In this document: positions 1 to 11,936 of the stretch, piece after piece
Position numbering within the stretch: position 1 is the first letter of the stretch
How the letters are laid out: each line of letters starts with the position of its first letter
Assembly (NCBI GenBank): GCA_027625915.1
Contig: JANTQA010000032.1
Coordinates: 5,580,001 to 5,644,000, forward strand
DNA: 64,000 nt
Direction: 5' to 3'
Source of the DNA: Anaeramoeba flamelloides
Taxonomy: Eukaryota; Metamonada; Anaeramoebidae
Notes under the pieces: generated by a model
The model's database searches: none
What the model saw: only the letters and a program-made list of their open reading frames with translations
What the model was told of the DNA's origin: nothing
Made by a program: the position numbers and the translations under genes

Positions 1-770
1 ATTAACTTTTTGTCAATTTCTGGAATGGGTCAACCATTAGTAAAATTAAGTCATGTACAAACATTTGAAAATCATTAATTAAATCTTTTATTTTTTCAAT
101 TAAAAAGTGTCTGATAAATCCAAACATTAAATAGAGAAAGTGGAAACCCTTGATAAAATCATATCCCTTCTTTTTTATAATATTCTTTATACCAAATTTT
201 AGTTTTTTGTTTTTAATAGATTTATTGAGTGTATATTGAACTATTATATGGCTAATTGTGTCAAAACATTTTTTACTATCAATTGGACAATAAAAAATTC
301 ATGATTTTTTAGTTTTTTAAGTTTAAATTTTAATTTTAGAATATCAATTCTTGTATTTTTTTAAAAAAACCAAATTAAGAATCTGAAACTATATTCTTAA
401 AGTCTTCTATCCCTTTTTTAATAAGTTTTAATAACAATCTTGCTAAAAGATAATTAATTGATAATGGTCTATAATTTACTGGAATTTCTTTATCTCCAAC
501 TTTATGTATAAATAAAATATTTCAATCTCAAATAATATTAATTATATCTTTGCTTGTGTGATTAATTCAATATAAAAATATTCTTTATCTAGTTTTTTAA
601 AAAAGTAGATATTCTCTTTCATTTTTCAATTTTTTTAGTGTCCAATTTTTAAAAATGTATTTGATCAAACCCCTTTAGCTGATTATTTTTTTTGATATTT
701 TATAAACTCGGAAATAAATTCTAAATAAAAAATATCTTTAATTTCGATGAGATTTATTTCTTCAAATTTC
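1..770 (-). mobile_element. Decayed non-LTR (LINE) reverse transcriptase, partial
   Basis: Read on the minus strand, this stretch gives reverse-transcriptase landmarks in the correct order. Near 690 is a finger-like KGFDQI. Near 510-440 is HKVGDKEIPVNYRPLS, the 'NYRPLS' block of non-LTR RTs. Near 285-250 is IDSKKCFDTISH, matching motif A, whose first Asp is catalytic. About 95 codons after motif A stay open almost to the window edge. Upstream of motif A the frame holds several stops, and three TGA codons fall where the family often has Trp. The C-terminal part, including the second catalytic Asp pair, would lie beyond base 1. It is a relic, and the clade cannot be named from this fragment. 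Confidence 0.72.
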
Positions 771-1486
771 TTAAAATAATATTCTTTAATTCATTTTATT
801 CTTTTTAATTCAGGTGTTTTACTAATTTCTATACAATAATCAAAATAATTATTAAATTTTAGGAAAAAAATTAAAATTGAATTCGAAAATTCTTAATAAA
901 ATTAAACAAATAATGTAAAATAAATTTAATTGAATAAACAAATTTTCTATGCAATACCTTCCCTACTTGTTTTATGTTTTTTGTAAACTTTTTTTTTAAT
1001 TGTGGCTTTTAATTAAAAGTTATTTAAAATACTTTTCTTGTAATTATTAAGTAAAAAATTTGTATAACCTAGGGATCCATATTCTTAAAATATTCGAAAT
1101 CTCCTTAAATCCACCCATAGGGTAACGCAAGAAATTATAATTTTTTATAATTTTGCTTCTTTCCAAAAATTTCAACAATTGTTGATTCTTATCAAAAGAA
1201 TTTTTCAAAAAAAAAAAAATTTAATCACGTTTGTTGTCTAACTTTGAAAAAAAAAAAAAGATCTAAATATAAAAAATAAAAATAATTAGAAAGAAGTGTT
1301 TTTTCTAATTATAACAAAAATGTTTTATTTTTTTTTAGAATTAGATATTTTCTAAACAAGATAGCAAAGATAATTCAAATTTCGATTGTTAATTATGTGT
1401 AAAATTATTTCATTTATATAAAAAAATGTGTTTAAAAAAATATTAGATATATGATCAAATAGGTGATGTAATTACTAATATATTTT
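771..1486. other. Intergenic, 3' flank of the Ariadne-like gene
   Basis: AT-rich sequence with A and T homopolymers and no supported gene. The upstream part of the LINE relic may fade into it. The 3' untranslated region and polyadenylation site of the minus-strand ligase gene must lie here, but I cannot place them. Confidence 0.5.
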
Positions 1487-4400
1487 TTAATTTTCTACGA
1501 ATGGGTTTATTGAAATATTAAAATCTTGTTCTACAACTTCAATTTCATTAAGTAAAGTTTCTTGTTCTAGCTCTTGATTATTGTTGGTAATATTAATATT
1601 AGTATTGGTGTTCGTATTATTATCATCATTATTAGTATTTTGTTGTTCTTCGGTATTTTCTTCATTTTCATTTTCGTTTTCATTTTCATTTTCATTTTCA
1701 TTTTCATTTTCTTTTTCTTTTTCTTTTTCATTTTTTTTTTTTTCTTCTTCAATTAGATCATTTTCATGCCCTTTTGTCATTCCTTCGGGCAGTCCTGTGT
1801 GTACTGTATCAAATAGATTATATAATTGTCTATGGGCGATGCTTGTAAAATTCAAAGCTTCGCTTGGATCAATTTTTCTGATGTCACCTTCCAAAACGTG
1901 GCTTAGCTGTTCTGTTGTATGCTCTAATCTTTCTTGAACAAATTCAAAAAATTCCTTTGCCTTTGAATAATCTCTTAAATAAAATGCAAACACATAAGTC
2001 CATTTCAAGACATGTCGGCAATCACAAAGTTGATTAACTGCAGATTCTAAAAATGTTAAATCAAGCCAACTTACGTCTTCTGTTTCAGAAATGGTTTGAA
2101 GTGCCTTTTGAGTTTTGTCAATTAATTTTTTTTCAAATTTAAGTGATTGGTTATGGTTTTCGTATCTTGTGGAATAATGAAGATAGCGTTCTAATGCCCT
2201 TTTGGATTTTTCAACATTTTTGTTATCATGCTTTTTGGGATCATAATGATTACATTTGTAATAATCTGAGCCATGGATTGACCAGGGCCCTAAACACACC
2301 CAACAAAATTCATACCCACACCCCTGTGTTTCCTTTTTACATGTCATATGATTGCATCCCCCATTTTTTTCAATATGCTTACTGCACTTTGGGCATTCTC
2401 TTGTGTTTGCAGTTAACCAATTTTGCGTTTCAGAGTCTCCTTCAATTTTCTTCTTCCATTCCTTATGGTGCTTGCAAGTTGCTGGGGAATGCGCTTCTTC
2501 TTTACAATCAAAACAGAAATAATGCCCACATGAACATTTCACATTTGATCCCACAGTGATCATACTCTCATTACAAACCCTTCCACAGTCTGCTTTAGGG
2601 CACCATGCATTTTCTGGGTTTGTATTAACAAAGGATTTTACAAGAATATTCCTATTGAAAGTTGGGAATGATTATTTATTTGTTTTGTTTTTTTTGAAAT
2701 TTTTTTTTGAACAAATTTGTTAATCAAAATTAAATTTTTTGAATGTATTTGTACTTTATAAAAAAAAATAAAAATAAAAAAAATACAGCTGTTTTAAAAA
2801 AGTCAGAACTTGTTGAAAACTTTTTTCAAGTTCTCTATTTTCAAAAAGTCTTTTTTCTTTTATGAAAACTAAATTAGGATTAAAATACTTCTGATGACTG
2901 TGTCTTTAGACACTCTTTGAATTGGAAGTCGAAAATTTAGTCACTTCAAAATTCTCTCTTTAACAGATTAGACAAATCTTTTGTCTAACCCTGAACAATA
3001 AATCTATTTTCAAAAAGTGAGACTTTTTCAGAATTAAACCTTTTTTCAAGTTTTCTATTGTAAAAAAAGTGAAAACTTTTTCAGAATTAAAACGTTTGTA
3101 TAACTTTCTCTTTTAATCTAATGAATCATCCTTTATATGTGAGATAGGCTGGAGTGGGAAAAAAAGTACTTTTTTTAAATAAAAGTCCTCGCTTTATTAA
3201 AAAAGAAAACTTTTTGAAGCTTTTAATTCTGGCAATCTCAAAAAAAAAAAAAAAAAATTCACATTTTTAAAATGTCTGTGTTTTAAATACCATTCTGATT
3301 TTATAATTAAGATCTTTGAAAAATATTTTTTTTTTTTAGTTAGTATTCTTTTATTTCCTTAGGATAAGATATTTTGAATAAATTTAAAACACTTCAAATA
3401 GCAGAACAAATAATAGCGATCATATTTTGATCCAAATTAAAAAAAATTCATTAAAAAATTCTTTTAATATTTTAAAAGCATCCTTCTTGTTATTGTTTTA
3501 TCAAAAAAATTTTTTTTTTTTGTTTTTAGAAAGATATTTTTTTTTATGTGTGTAGTTACATTTTTAAAATTTTGGGTAGTACAGTATATTCGAAATTGAA
3601 TTATTAAAACTCTTTCAACTACAAAAAAATATATATATTAAACAATATATTGTTTCAAAAATCTTTTTGAAATTTCTTTGAAAAAAAATGATAAATTAAT
3701 TTATAATGGGGGTAGTTCCTTAATTTTTTTAATAAAGGATTTAACAAAAAAGAAGCACGGATCTTTAACAGGGTTGTAATTTTCGAATTTTTTATCTATT
3801 GCACAAAAGTATTTTTTTTATTCCAAGGCTGTGATTATCGTTTTAAAAGAGAGTAGGTACCAGCTTGTCAATTTTTTTTTTTTTTTTTTAGATTAGATTC
3901 ATGATTTCCTTAATTTATAAAAACAAAAAAAATAATCATTAGTTAAAAGATCATCCTTTATTTTAATTCTAAATTTGAACCTTTAAAAATATTCCAAATC
4001 CCAATTCTCTAGTCATAAGGCAATAAAATAGGTTCTTTAAGGAACTAGTATTTTTTAAAAATAAAATTAAATCTTGGTGAGATCTTAAATAATTGTTTTT
4101 TTGTAATTTGTGTTTTGGGTTGTGGAAATGGATGAGTTAACACCATTTAAACAATTTATTAATTTGAGTCTCTTTTTTGAAATTCAAAATTTTCACATGT
4201 TTCCAATTTAAAACTAAAAAAAGTAACTTAATATGTTTGTTAATAATAATTAAGTTAATTCTTGAAAATGGTGTAACGGTATTTTTAGTTTTATGTTTGA
4301 AATTATTACTTTTGAAAAAAAAATGTTTATCTTTTGGAGTTAATATTTATCATTATTTAATATTTCAATTCTAAATCGCAACAAATAAAACTAATTTGAG

Positions 4401-7400
4401 CATAGGTAATTAAATAAATCTGAAATTTTGATATAAAACTTGATAAAAATTTGATCAATAAAATTTAGATCTATTCAGCAATTATTTTTTATTCTTTAAA
4501 GTTTTGAAAAAAGTCATTTTCTCATTTTCAAAATATTAAAAAATGTTCATAAAATTTTTGGAATTTGAAAATTTTATTTTAACAAATGGTTTGACCTTAC
4601 TTAAGGACTACACTGACAACTAACAAAATTGTCTAAAAGGATTTTGGTAGAATCCCATTAAAATTATGAAGGGACGTTCATTAAAATATGAAACAATTTG
4701 GATTAAAATTGTATTTTTAGTCATTTTTTTTACAGGAAAATGAAAAAAAAAAAAATACATATTTTGAGATCTGTAAACCCAAACACCCTTATTAAGAAAC
4801 TTAAAAATGAAATTGAAAAATAATCACAATTTTTGAGCTTGAAAAATGAAGATCATTTCAAACATTCTTGATAGACGACTCTAACTTTTGAAGATCGTGT
4901 GTCTATGAGTTTTGATAATTGAATTGCTTGGATTGTTTCAATTGTCTTCACAAATCAGAACAATTCCTATAAAAGAATTGTGATTTTCTCTTAGTTTTTT
5001 TGGTCTTGGTTCCTTTTGGTTTTTCTTGAATTGAAGTTCCCTTTAGGATCTTGGGGATATTGTTTACTCTATTTTTAATTTCGAAAGAATCTACATTCCC
5101 TAATCGTCGAAACACTTTGTTCATTTTTATGTGAAATTTTTTTTTGTTTGTTTTGTTTCTCTTGAAAAACTGAATTGTTCATTCCAATACAAATCGGGTT
5201 GGGGTAGATATGGTAAAGGTTTTGTGGAATTTTAGATTCATTGATTAATATATAAAAATTTTGCAAAAACTAGTCAAGTTTTTTTTTATTTTTGTAAATT
5301 TTATTCCTTTCTTTCAAGATGAGAAAAAAATGATCTTTATTTTTTCGGAATTGAGAATTTTGGTGAATTTGATACAATACCAAACACATTACCTTGTTTT
5401 TTATCAAATATTTCTTTGTTTTAAAATAACAAAGAATAATTCCTCAAAAATTTACAATTTTTTCCATTTTGACCTTGTAAGTGAAAAGAGAAAACCATTT
5501 AAACTTGTTTAAGAAATAAAAAAAATAATCGTAGAAACTTCTCAACAAGTCTAAATAGTTTTCCATTTTCACTTAAATTGAAATTTTCTCAAAAAGTTGA
5601 TTTTTCCCAACCTTCTTTGTCATTTTTTAATATCACAGAAATCACAGAAATCACAGAAATCACAGAAATCACAGAAATCACAGAAATCACAGAAATCACA
5701 GAAACGAGGTTGACAAAATTCTGACATTTTTCGTAAAAAAAATTCATTTTTTCCTTCCTAGATCGAACTGTATAAATATTTTTGAGATATACGAACCTCG
5801 AAACACTCTTTAGAATACACTGCTACTTTTATTTTCAATTGCCAACGTCGTCGTTAAAAGAATCGTTCTAACAATTTAAAAACATTTTTTAGGAATCAAA
5901 AAATTGATTTTGAATTTTTCGGATAAAATTACATAATTTTCAAATATCTTTTCTGATGAAATTTTATTTTAAAATATCAAATTTCCTTTGAAATTAAAAA
6001 CACAATTTTCTTGGTTAAATTTGTAAATTGTTTTGTAACTTTAAAACATAAAGTTTATCAAAATTATACTTATTAAAATAATATGAATATTTTACAATCT
6101 GTCCAATAAAACAATTTTTTATTTATCTAAAAGAATTATCTTAAAATAGAAAAAAAATCTTTAAATTAATATTCTTTGCAATAAAGTTTAATTATAAACC
6201 CCATTCAAAAAATTTGGACACACCCAAAACCAAAAATAGGTAAAAAAACTCAATCTATTGTATTTTTCCAAACCTAATATAAATCAAGATTTAAGTTACA
6301 TAGTATTAATGTTTTTATAAGTAATCAGTTTAATTCAAAATAAAAGATTAAAATATAAAATCAATAAATAACAATAAACGTGTACAAAATAAGGATCAAA
6401 CGGAGCTGAAAAAAAATGTATTGGTAAATTTGTTGAAATTTCACCAACAATTGTTGATCGATGAAATGATAAGATACCATTAACCAATTGTATGCGGATT
6501 TTTCTATTTAACAAAACTCAACACTAACCTTCTATCAATCATGGAAAAAAATTTCCCAATCTAACGAAACAGATTATATAATTGGAAAAAAGAAATGAAA
6601 ACAAAATAAAAAAGACAAAAAATGAAAAAATAGTTTGTAAAATCAAAATTATTTCCAAATTGAATTTAAAGTGTAGTATTGCTATTCTTTCACTGTTTAA
6701 ACTGTGTCCAAATTTTTGGAATTTAGTTTAATTGTGAACATTAGTAAAACCGAACATAGTCACCAGAATCTTTTTGAAGATAATACGAATTCAAATGGGG
6801 ACTAAAACCTTTTAAGAATTAAGATATCTAAACTTAGATTTTCTTAATTCCAATTTGAATCCGTATTATCTTCAAAAAGATTCTGGTGAATATTGTTCGG
6901 GTTTACTAATGTTCACAATTAAAATTTAAATTTTTACAGAAAAAATCTAACACTTTTTTGATGTGTTTTATTGTTAAGGGTTGTTTGAAAGACTCATCTA
7001 ATCTATTAAAGAGAGATTTTGGAAGTGTTTAAATTCATAACTTTTAATTCAAAGAGTATCTAAAATAAACCCCATTCCAAAAATTTCGACACACCCAAAA
7101 TCAAAAATAGGCAAAAAAAAACCCAATTTATTGTATTTTTCCAAACCTAATATCAAACAATATTTAAGTAACCCAGTATTAATGTTTTTATAAGTAATCA
7201 TTTTAATCCAAATAAAAGAAAAAAATATAAAACTCAAAAATAAAAATCAGTGTGTCCAAAATGATGAAACGAGCGGAACAAAAAATGTATTGGTAAATTT
7301 GTTGAAATTTCACCAACAATTGTTGATCGATCAAATGTTAAGATACCATCTACCAATTGTATGTTATTTTCCAATTTAACAAACTCAACACTAACCTTCT

Positions 7401-9043
7401 ATCAACCATGGAAAAAAATTTCCCAATCTAACGAAACAGATTATATAATTGGAAAAAAGAAATGAAAACAAAATAAAAAAAACAAAAAATGAAATAGTTT
7501 GTAAAATCAAAATTCTTTCCAAATTGAATTTAAAGTGCAGTAATGATGTTCTTTCCACTGTTTAAACTGTGTCCAAATTTTTGGAATCTAGTTTAGATAC
7601 AGTCATCAGAAGTAATTTAAACTTAATTTAGTTTTCTAAAAGAAAAACTTTTTTGGTGTGTTTAATTTTTTTCTCACAACAGTATGAAAAATATTTTTTA
7701 ATAGGACTTCATGACATTTTTGTAAATTTATTGTTTTTAATCAGCAGTACTGATAAATTCAAATATATTTAATTAAATTTTTAGTTCAATTTCCCATTTT
7801 GTAATCTCGTATCTCAACTTTTAAAAAAACTCAAGAGAAAGAACCTTTTGAAGCAAACCAATTTGTCAAAGTTTTTTAACATTTTAAAGCAATGAAATAC
7901 TTTCTTGAAAGCTTTTGTGTAAAAAAATTTGTAAAATGGAAAGTGAAGTGAAAATTTTCAGATATTTATTGGAATTTATCAGTACAAAAAAGCTCTTGTT
8001 CTTTGAATTTATTGTTTTCAAAACAAATACTTGATTTGGTTTGTCTTTGTTTTCGGAAAATGAACTTTTTGCAAATTTTACAATTTTTTAATTTCTCGAT
8101 TATTAATTTTGTTTTTTTGATTTAATTAAATAATAGAATCGTGAAATACATGAAAAACATATGTCTAGTGATTTTAGGTGGGTTCTAATTCTCCTTCTAA
8201 TACAAATTCAAAAATAAATTCCAAGATTAAGGAGTAACCGAGCTTATGTCCCCAAATTTTTTGAGAACCGAGCTTTTTAATTATTAGTAATGTTCAAAAC
8301 TAAAGTTATTTTTGTTTTGATACCGTACCCACTCCTTTAAGTGTTGAAACCAAAAGTCTTCTCTTGTAATTAAAAAGAAAATAACAAAAAGAAATTAAAA
8401 CAAAAAGCTTACTGATATTTTTTAAATGAATCTTTATCAACAACTTGTTTCACAAATTCTTCTGTCACTCTACGTTTACACTTATTGTATTGGCAAAAGA
8501 TCTCATTTAAATTTTGCTCTTTGATCCGAAACATGAGATAGTTTTCCCAACAAGATTTACAAAAAGGGTGCTTACATTTCAAGGCAATATTGTCTTGTTT
8601 TTCTAATTTTTTAAAGCAGGTTTGGCACATTTCTCCTTCTGGTTTATAAATTTTTGATTCTTCGAACACTGAATAAGGAATTACATTATTGTTTTTGGTT
8701 GAAAAAAGGAAAATAAAAAACAAATAAAATTAAAAAAAAAAAGCAGAGTTCTTCAGAATTAATACAAGAAAAAATTTATTCACAATTAGGGGATATTTCG
8801 AAAACGAGTGTTTTCAAAAAATTTAAAAAAAAAAAGGGAGGGAAGTAATTCAATCTTTCTTACTTTCGTCGAGATTAATATTGGCCTTTTCAAGTGTTTT
8901 TTCACGATCAACAAGCATTCCTTCTAAAACTCGATCCGAGTTCCAATTAAAATGTCTTAAAAGTATTCCAACAACTTGGCTTGGAAGGTTTAATACTTGT
9001 GCAATGTTTTTAATTTTTTTTGTATGTTCTCCAAGAAGAGATT

Positions 9044-9076
<33 letters not shown>

Positions 9077-9339
9077 AAAATAAACAAAAAGGCAAATAAG
9101 ATAAAGAAGATCCAACAAAATTGGTGACTATTTGGAGTTTGCCAGAAACAGTCAACAATTAAAACAAAAAAAAGAATAAGAGGTATTGTTCTTACATTAT
9201 CAAGTGATTTTGAAGTTTTTTGTGATGAATTTGAAGAGGTTGACAAAATTAGTGGGCTATGGAAATTGGTTTCAAAAGGATTCCCAAAATGATCTGTCAT
9301 TCTACGAAATTCTGAACTTGAGTGTCTTAATAGTGACAT
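1487..9339 (-). CDS. Ariadne-like RBR E3 ubiquitin ligase, four exons
   Basis: Exons on the minus strand are 9339-9196, 9044-8864, 8668-8413 and 2651-1487. The phases match (0, 1, 2) and the total of 1746 nt gives 581 aa. RBR ligases take ubiquitin from E2 on RING1 and pass it through a RING2 cysteine to the substrate. Exon 2 has the Ariadne N-terminal helical region (LPSQVVGILLRHFNWNSDRV). Exon 3 has RING1 (CQTCF, CKHPFCKSCW, CQYNKCKRR). Exon 4 has the IBR (WCPKADCGRVC, CSCGHYFCFDC), RING2 (ECPKCSKHIEKNGGCNHMTC; the catalytic Cys is the last in GGCNHMTC by family rule), then an Ariadne-domain helical region and a tail of EK and EN repeats ending in NPFVEN. Donors are GTAAGA, GTAAGA and GTAAGC. 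Intron 3 is 5761 bp. The join KKYQ-NILVKSFV matches the family's RING1-IBR linker. The start Met opens exon 1; nothing upstream was tested. Confidence 0.9.
2860..3010 (-). repeat. Older repeat, copy with an unoccupied insertion site
   Basis: The reverse complement of this segment matches 6960-7065 followed by 7596-7690. The shared landmarks are a TCTGTTAAAGAGAG-like block, AATTCAAAGAGT and CACAGTCATCAGAAGTA. In this copy the sequence is continuous; in the other a family-1 element interrupts it. Ends are approximate. Confidence 0.6.
5632..5704. repeat. Tandem repeat of nine-base unit ATCACAGAA
   Basis: About eight head-to-tail copies of ATCACAGAA with almost no divergence, inside intron 3 of the Ariadne-like gene. 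This is a young minisatellite. There are no spacers, so it is not a CRISPR array. Confidence 0.9.
6195..6730 (+). mobile_element. Family-1 TIR element (MITE), copy 1
   Basis: The left end is TAAACCCCATTC followed by AAAATTTGGACACACCC. The right end is the inverted form, GTGTCCAAATTTTTGGAA followed by TTTAGTTTA. Both ends meet at TA, the target preference of Tc1/mariner-type transposons. Length is about 536 bp with no coding potential, so it is non-autonomous. Other copies lie at 7066, 20133, 25088 and, inverted, at 34264. Confidence 0.85.
6728..6922. mobile_element. Foldback element with ~75-bp arms
   Basis: The arm at 6728-6802 (starting TTAATTGTGAACATTAGTAA) is almost perfectly the reverse complement of 6849-6922, leaving a loop of about 46 nt. 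The left arm begins exactly where the preceding family-1 element ends, so the two share the TTA at the junction. No protein is encoded. It looks like a foldback MITE. Confidence 0.8.
6960..7690 (+). repeat. Older repeat, copy interrupted by a family-1 element
   Basis: The parts 6960-7065 and 7596-7690 together match the reverse complement of 2860-3010. The interruption is the complete element at 7066-7595, so the element landed in an existing repeat. Confidence 0.6.
7066..7595 (+). mobile_element. Family-1 TIR element (MITE), copy 2
   Basis: The ends match copy 1 (TAAACCCCATTCCAAAAATT at left, TTTTTGGAATCTAGTTTA at right), and the internal sequence is collinear with it. Length is 530 bp with no open frame of note. 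The related uninterrupted segment at 2860-3010 shows the insertion point. Confidence 0.85.
7691..8408. other. Donor-proximal part of intron 3, no distinct feature
   Basis: AT-rich intron sequence running up to the GTAAGC donor at 8412. I see no repeat family or coding potential in it. Confidence 0.5.
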
Positions 9340-10139
9340 AATTGATAAGGTGAAATACGATAAAAAAAAATGAAAAATTATTTTATTTTGATGATTTCTT
9401 CGAGATTTAGGTAAAGTAAATTGAGTTTAAAATTCTTCTAATGATTGTTTCAAGACAATAGTATTGAGACAATCTGGAAATTAGAAGATACTAATTATAT
9501 TAACCACAAAATTAGCTTTTTTACAAAGAAAAGTAAAAGTATTAGGTTTTTGTTTTTGTAATTATCCCCTTAATCTTTAGTAATATCCTATTTAAATCAC
9601 TAGAGACTATTATTTTTAAGACCAAAAGCATACTTAGCGACTCCAGAGAATGTTGAGTCAAAGATCTTTAGAAAATAACATTCTGATTTTTTTTGTAAAA
9701 TTTGCATTTTGGGTAAAAAGCATCTCGTTTTTTCCAAATTCTAAGTTTTGCTTCGAAAAGGTTATAAAATCAAAATCCTCTTAAATTAGTTTAGTCCTTC
9801 ACATTTAATAATTGAGTTTACTGGAATGGTATAAATATTTTTTAGGAAAATTGGAGAAAGTTGTTACCAAAATAATATATACTATTATTTTCCAATTAAA
9901 AAATAAAAATTTTTAATTCACAGCCCAAAATATTTTTCTTGTTTTTAAGTTGAAGAAAATCCAAAGATCTTTACAACATCGTTGAGAAATGATATTTTTA
10001 AGTGACAAATTAATCTTCCTTCTTGAACCTTATGTTAAAATTTTTACCTGCTAATTTGGTTGTAATAGTAATAATTACAATATTCATTTTGGAAATTCAA
10101 ATAAAAATTTTCATTTATTAATTGGAAAATAAGAGTATT

Positions 10140-10510
10140 GAAAAGTTTAAACTATGTCTCAAAATAAAAAGTGTTGTTTCTTTTTTATTGTTGACTTATA
10201 CCTTAGCTGATCCAAGAAACCTAGAATAAAACCAATGAGAAAGTATTGTACTGAGTTCTTAAAGTTCTATTATTAAAAATAAAAGTCTCCAAATAAAGGA
10301 TCTAATTTGAAAAATTTATCTCAAAAAATCGAGTAAATTTTTGATATAAATTTTCTATCATAAAAAAAACAAATAAATTCAAAAAAATTCAGATAAAATT
10401 TGAGGAACATTTTAAGCTAATGAAAAAAATAAAAAAAATTCAAAAAACCTGGAATATTGAGGAAAAATTTTAAACAAATAGCATTACTAATTTAAAATAT
10501 AGTTAAAAAA
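10140..10510 (+). repeat. Degenerate repeat (family 8), copy 1
   Basis: It starts near CAAAATAAAAAG and carries TTCTTAAAGTTCTATTATT, which recurs exactly at about 59337. The same order of landmarks, including an AGTAAATTT block and a tail with TTTTAAACAAATAGCATT-like sequence, appears at 59215-59520. A weaker copy is at 17550-17880. Edges are unclear and no terminal repeats were found. Confidence 0.45.
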
Positions 10511-11472
10511 TCAAGGGATTTAAAACAAAATTTATTTCAACTTGTAAAAACTATTCATGAGTGAATTCGATATTTCATTAGAAGAAAAAAGAACAGATTT
10601 TATATTAATAGATGAATAGAAGAATTTGAACCTATATTTTTTGATCATTTTAAGTGAATTAAGAAGAAAACCAAATAGTTTTTAATTTCAACTGGTTTTG
10701 TTAAAAAAATTAGGTTATTTTTAGAATTGGAAAATGTTTGTTTTTGTTTTTAAAGAAAATGATTTAAAAGTTTAAGAATTAAAGAAAATTTAAAATAATA
10801 ATTTTTTTAATTTTTTTTTATATATTATTTTTTTTATGTTAAGATCCTTAGGAGATACAAATTTAGGATAAATGTTCAGAATATTTATTTATTTCATATT
10901 TATTCTAAATTTTTACTTTAGATACTTTGTAAAGTTTACTCCTTTCTTCGCAAAATAAGAATATTTATCATAAAAATCGATCTCTTAAGACTCGAGTATG
11001 TTACAATGAATGTGCCATATAATATTTATTATAAAATAAATCAAACAAAATTTTCATCCAACATTCCAAAAAAAGAGTTTTATAAATCAGTTAAATATTC
11101 AATTTTTTAATTCAAAAAATCAGCTTAAATTATTAATTAACTTTAAAGAATTGAGAACTTTGATATTTTCTGTTCATTTGTGAGATGTGTGTTTTTTTTT
11201 TTTTGGAAAATTGAATGGTAATTTTGATCTTTTTATTTTGTAATTGACAGTATTCAAGAAATAGCCAGATACAAGGAAGGGTATTGCAAAATTACACTTC
11301 TTTTGATTTAAAAAAGTCCAATAACAAAAAAAAAAAAAAATGATACTCATTTCAAAATTTTTAATTTAAAAATAAAAAAAATTACAAATTTTCACATGTT
11401 TACGTTTTATTTTACTTGGAAATATTCAATTCATAAAAAAAACAGAAATTTTTCTTAATAAAAAAAATTAAA

Positions 11473-11670
11473 TACAGTCAGTTTCACTTTTGGGGCACAT
11501 ACTGTAGCGAAATTTAAGGCACAATTAAAATCTCAAATTAAGGTACAAAATTCAAATTCTAGCAAAATAAATTGTGTAAAAAAAATTACAAATTTTGTGC
11601 TTTAATTTGAGATTTTTTTGTACCTTAAATTTTGTTGAAATTTTTTTCCTTAAATTTGAAACTGACTGTA
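11473..11670. mobile_element. Palindromic TACAGTC foldback element, copy 1
   Basis: It begins TACAGTCAGTTTCA and ends GAAACTGACTGTA. The two halves fold on each other through most of its 198 bp; the internal block AATCTCAAATTAA pairs with TTAATTTGAGATT. TA flanks suggest a mariner-type target. Related copies are at 11937 and 25175. Confidence 0.85.
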
Positions 11671-11936
11671 ATAAAAAAAAAATCATATAAATCTCAAATT
11701 TCAAAAACTTTTTTTATTTAAGAAAATTTTAAATAGTTTTCCTAATTCCAAAAAAAAAAAATTTTTCTTTTGTTTATTTTCCAAGTGTATCAATTGTGTA
11801 AATATGATAGAATTTTCTTATGATTAAAAGATTAATTTAGTCCAATTTGTTCTAATTTGTGGTAAATTTGTAACCATTTATATTTTACAAAGTAGGGATT
11901 TCCTTTGATTCTTTTGATATAAATAACTGATTTAAT

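Larger units (their letters stand above)
2652..8412 (-). other. 5.76-kb intron 3 of the Ariadne-like gene
   Basis: The intron runs from a GTAAGC donor (8412) to an ATAG acceptor (2652). It splits a Gln codon as CA|G between RING1 and IBR. It holds two complete family-1 TIR elements, a foldback element, a nine-base tandem repeat and two inverted copies of an older repeat. No open frame in it resembles a known protein. The stretch from about 3100 to 5600 shows only homopolymer-rich AT sequence. Confidence 0.85.

Noticed and set aside
1-770. Alternative genetic code with TGA as Trp
   Set aside because: All host genes here use TGG for Trp and read correctly in the standard code; the TGA codons are confined to a decayed LINE.
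1567-1937. Open frames on both strands over the EK/EN repeat tail of the ligase
   Set aside because: They are repeat-driven shadows; the real frame is set by RING and Ariadne domain residues upstream.
5632-5704. CRISPR-like look of regularly spaced ATCACAGAA
   Set aside because: The units are head to tail with no spacers, in a eukaryotic intron.
7049-7237. 62-codon frame in family-1 elements (also 25077-25271) as a transposase fragment
   Set aside because: It is similar between copies only because the DNA is; no DDE or helix-turn-helix features are present.
8850-9158. 102-codon frame starting MLTVSGKLQ as a separate gene
   Set aside because: Its first part is the poly-A-rich end of intron 1; only the segment from 9044 down is exon 2 of the ligase.
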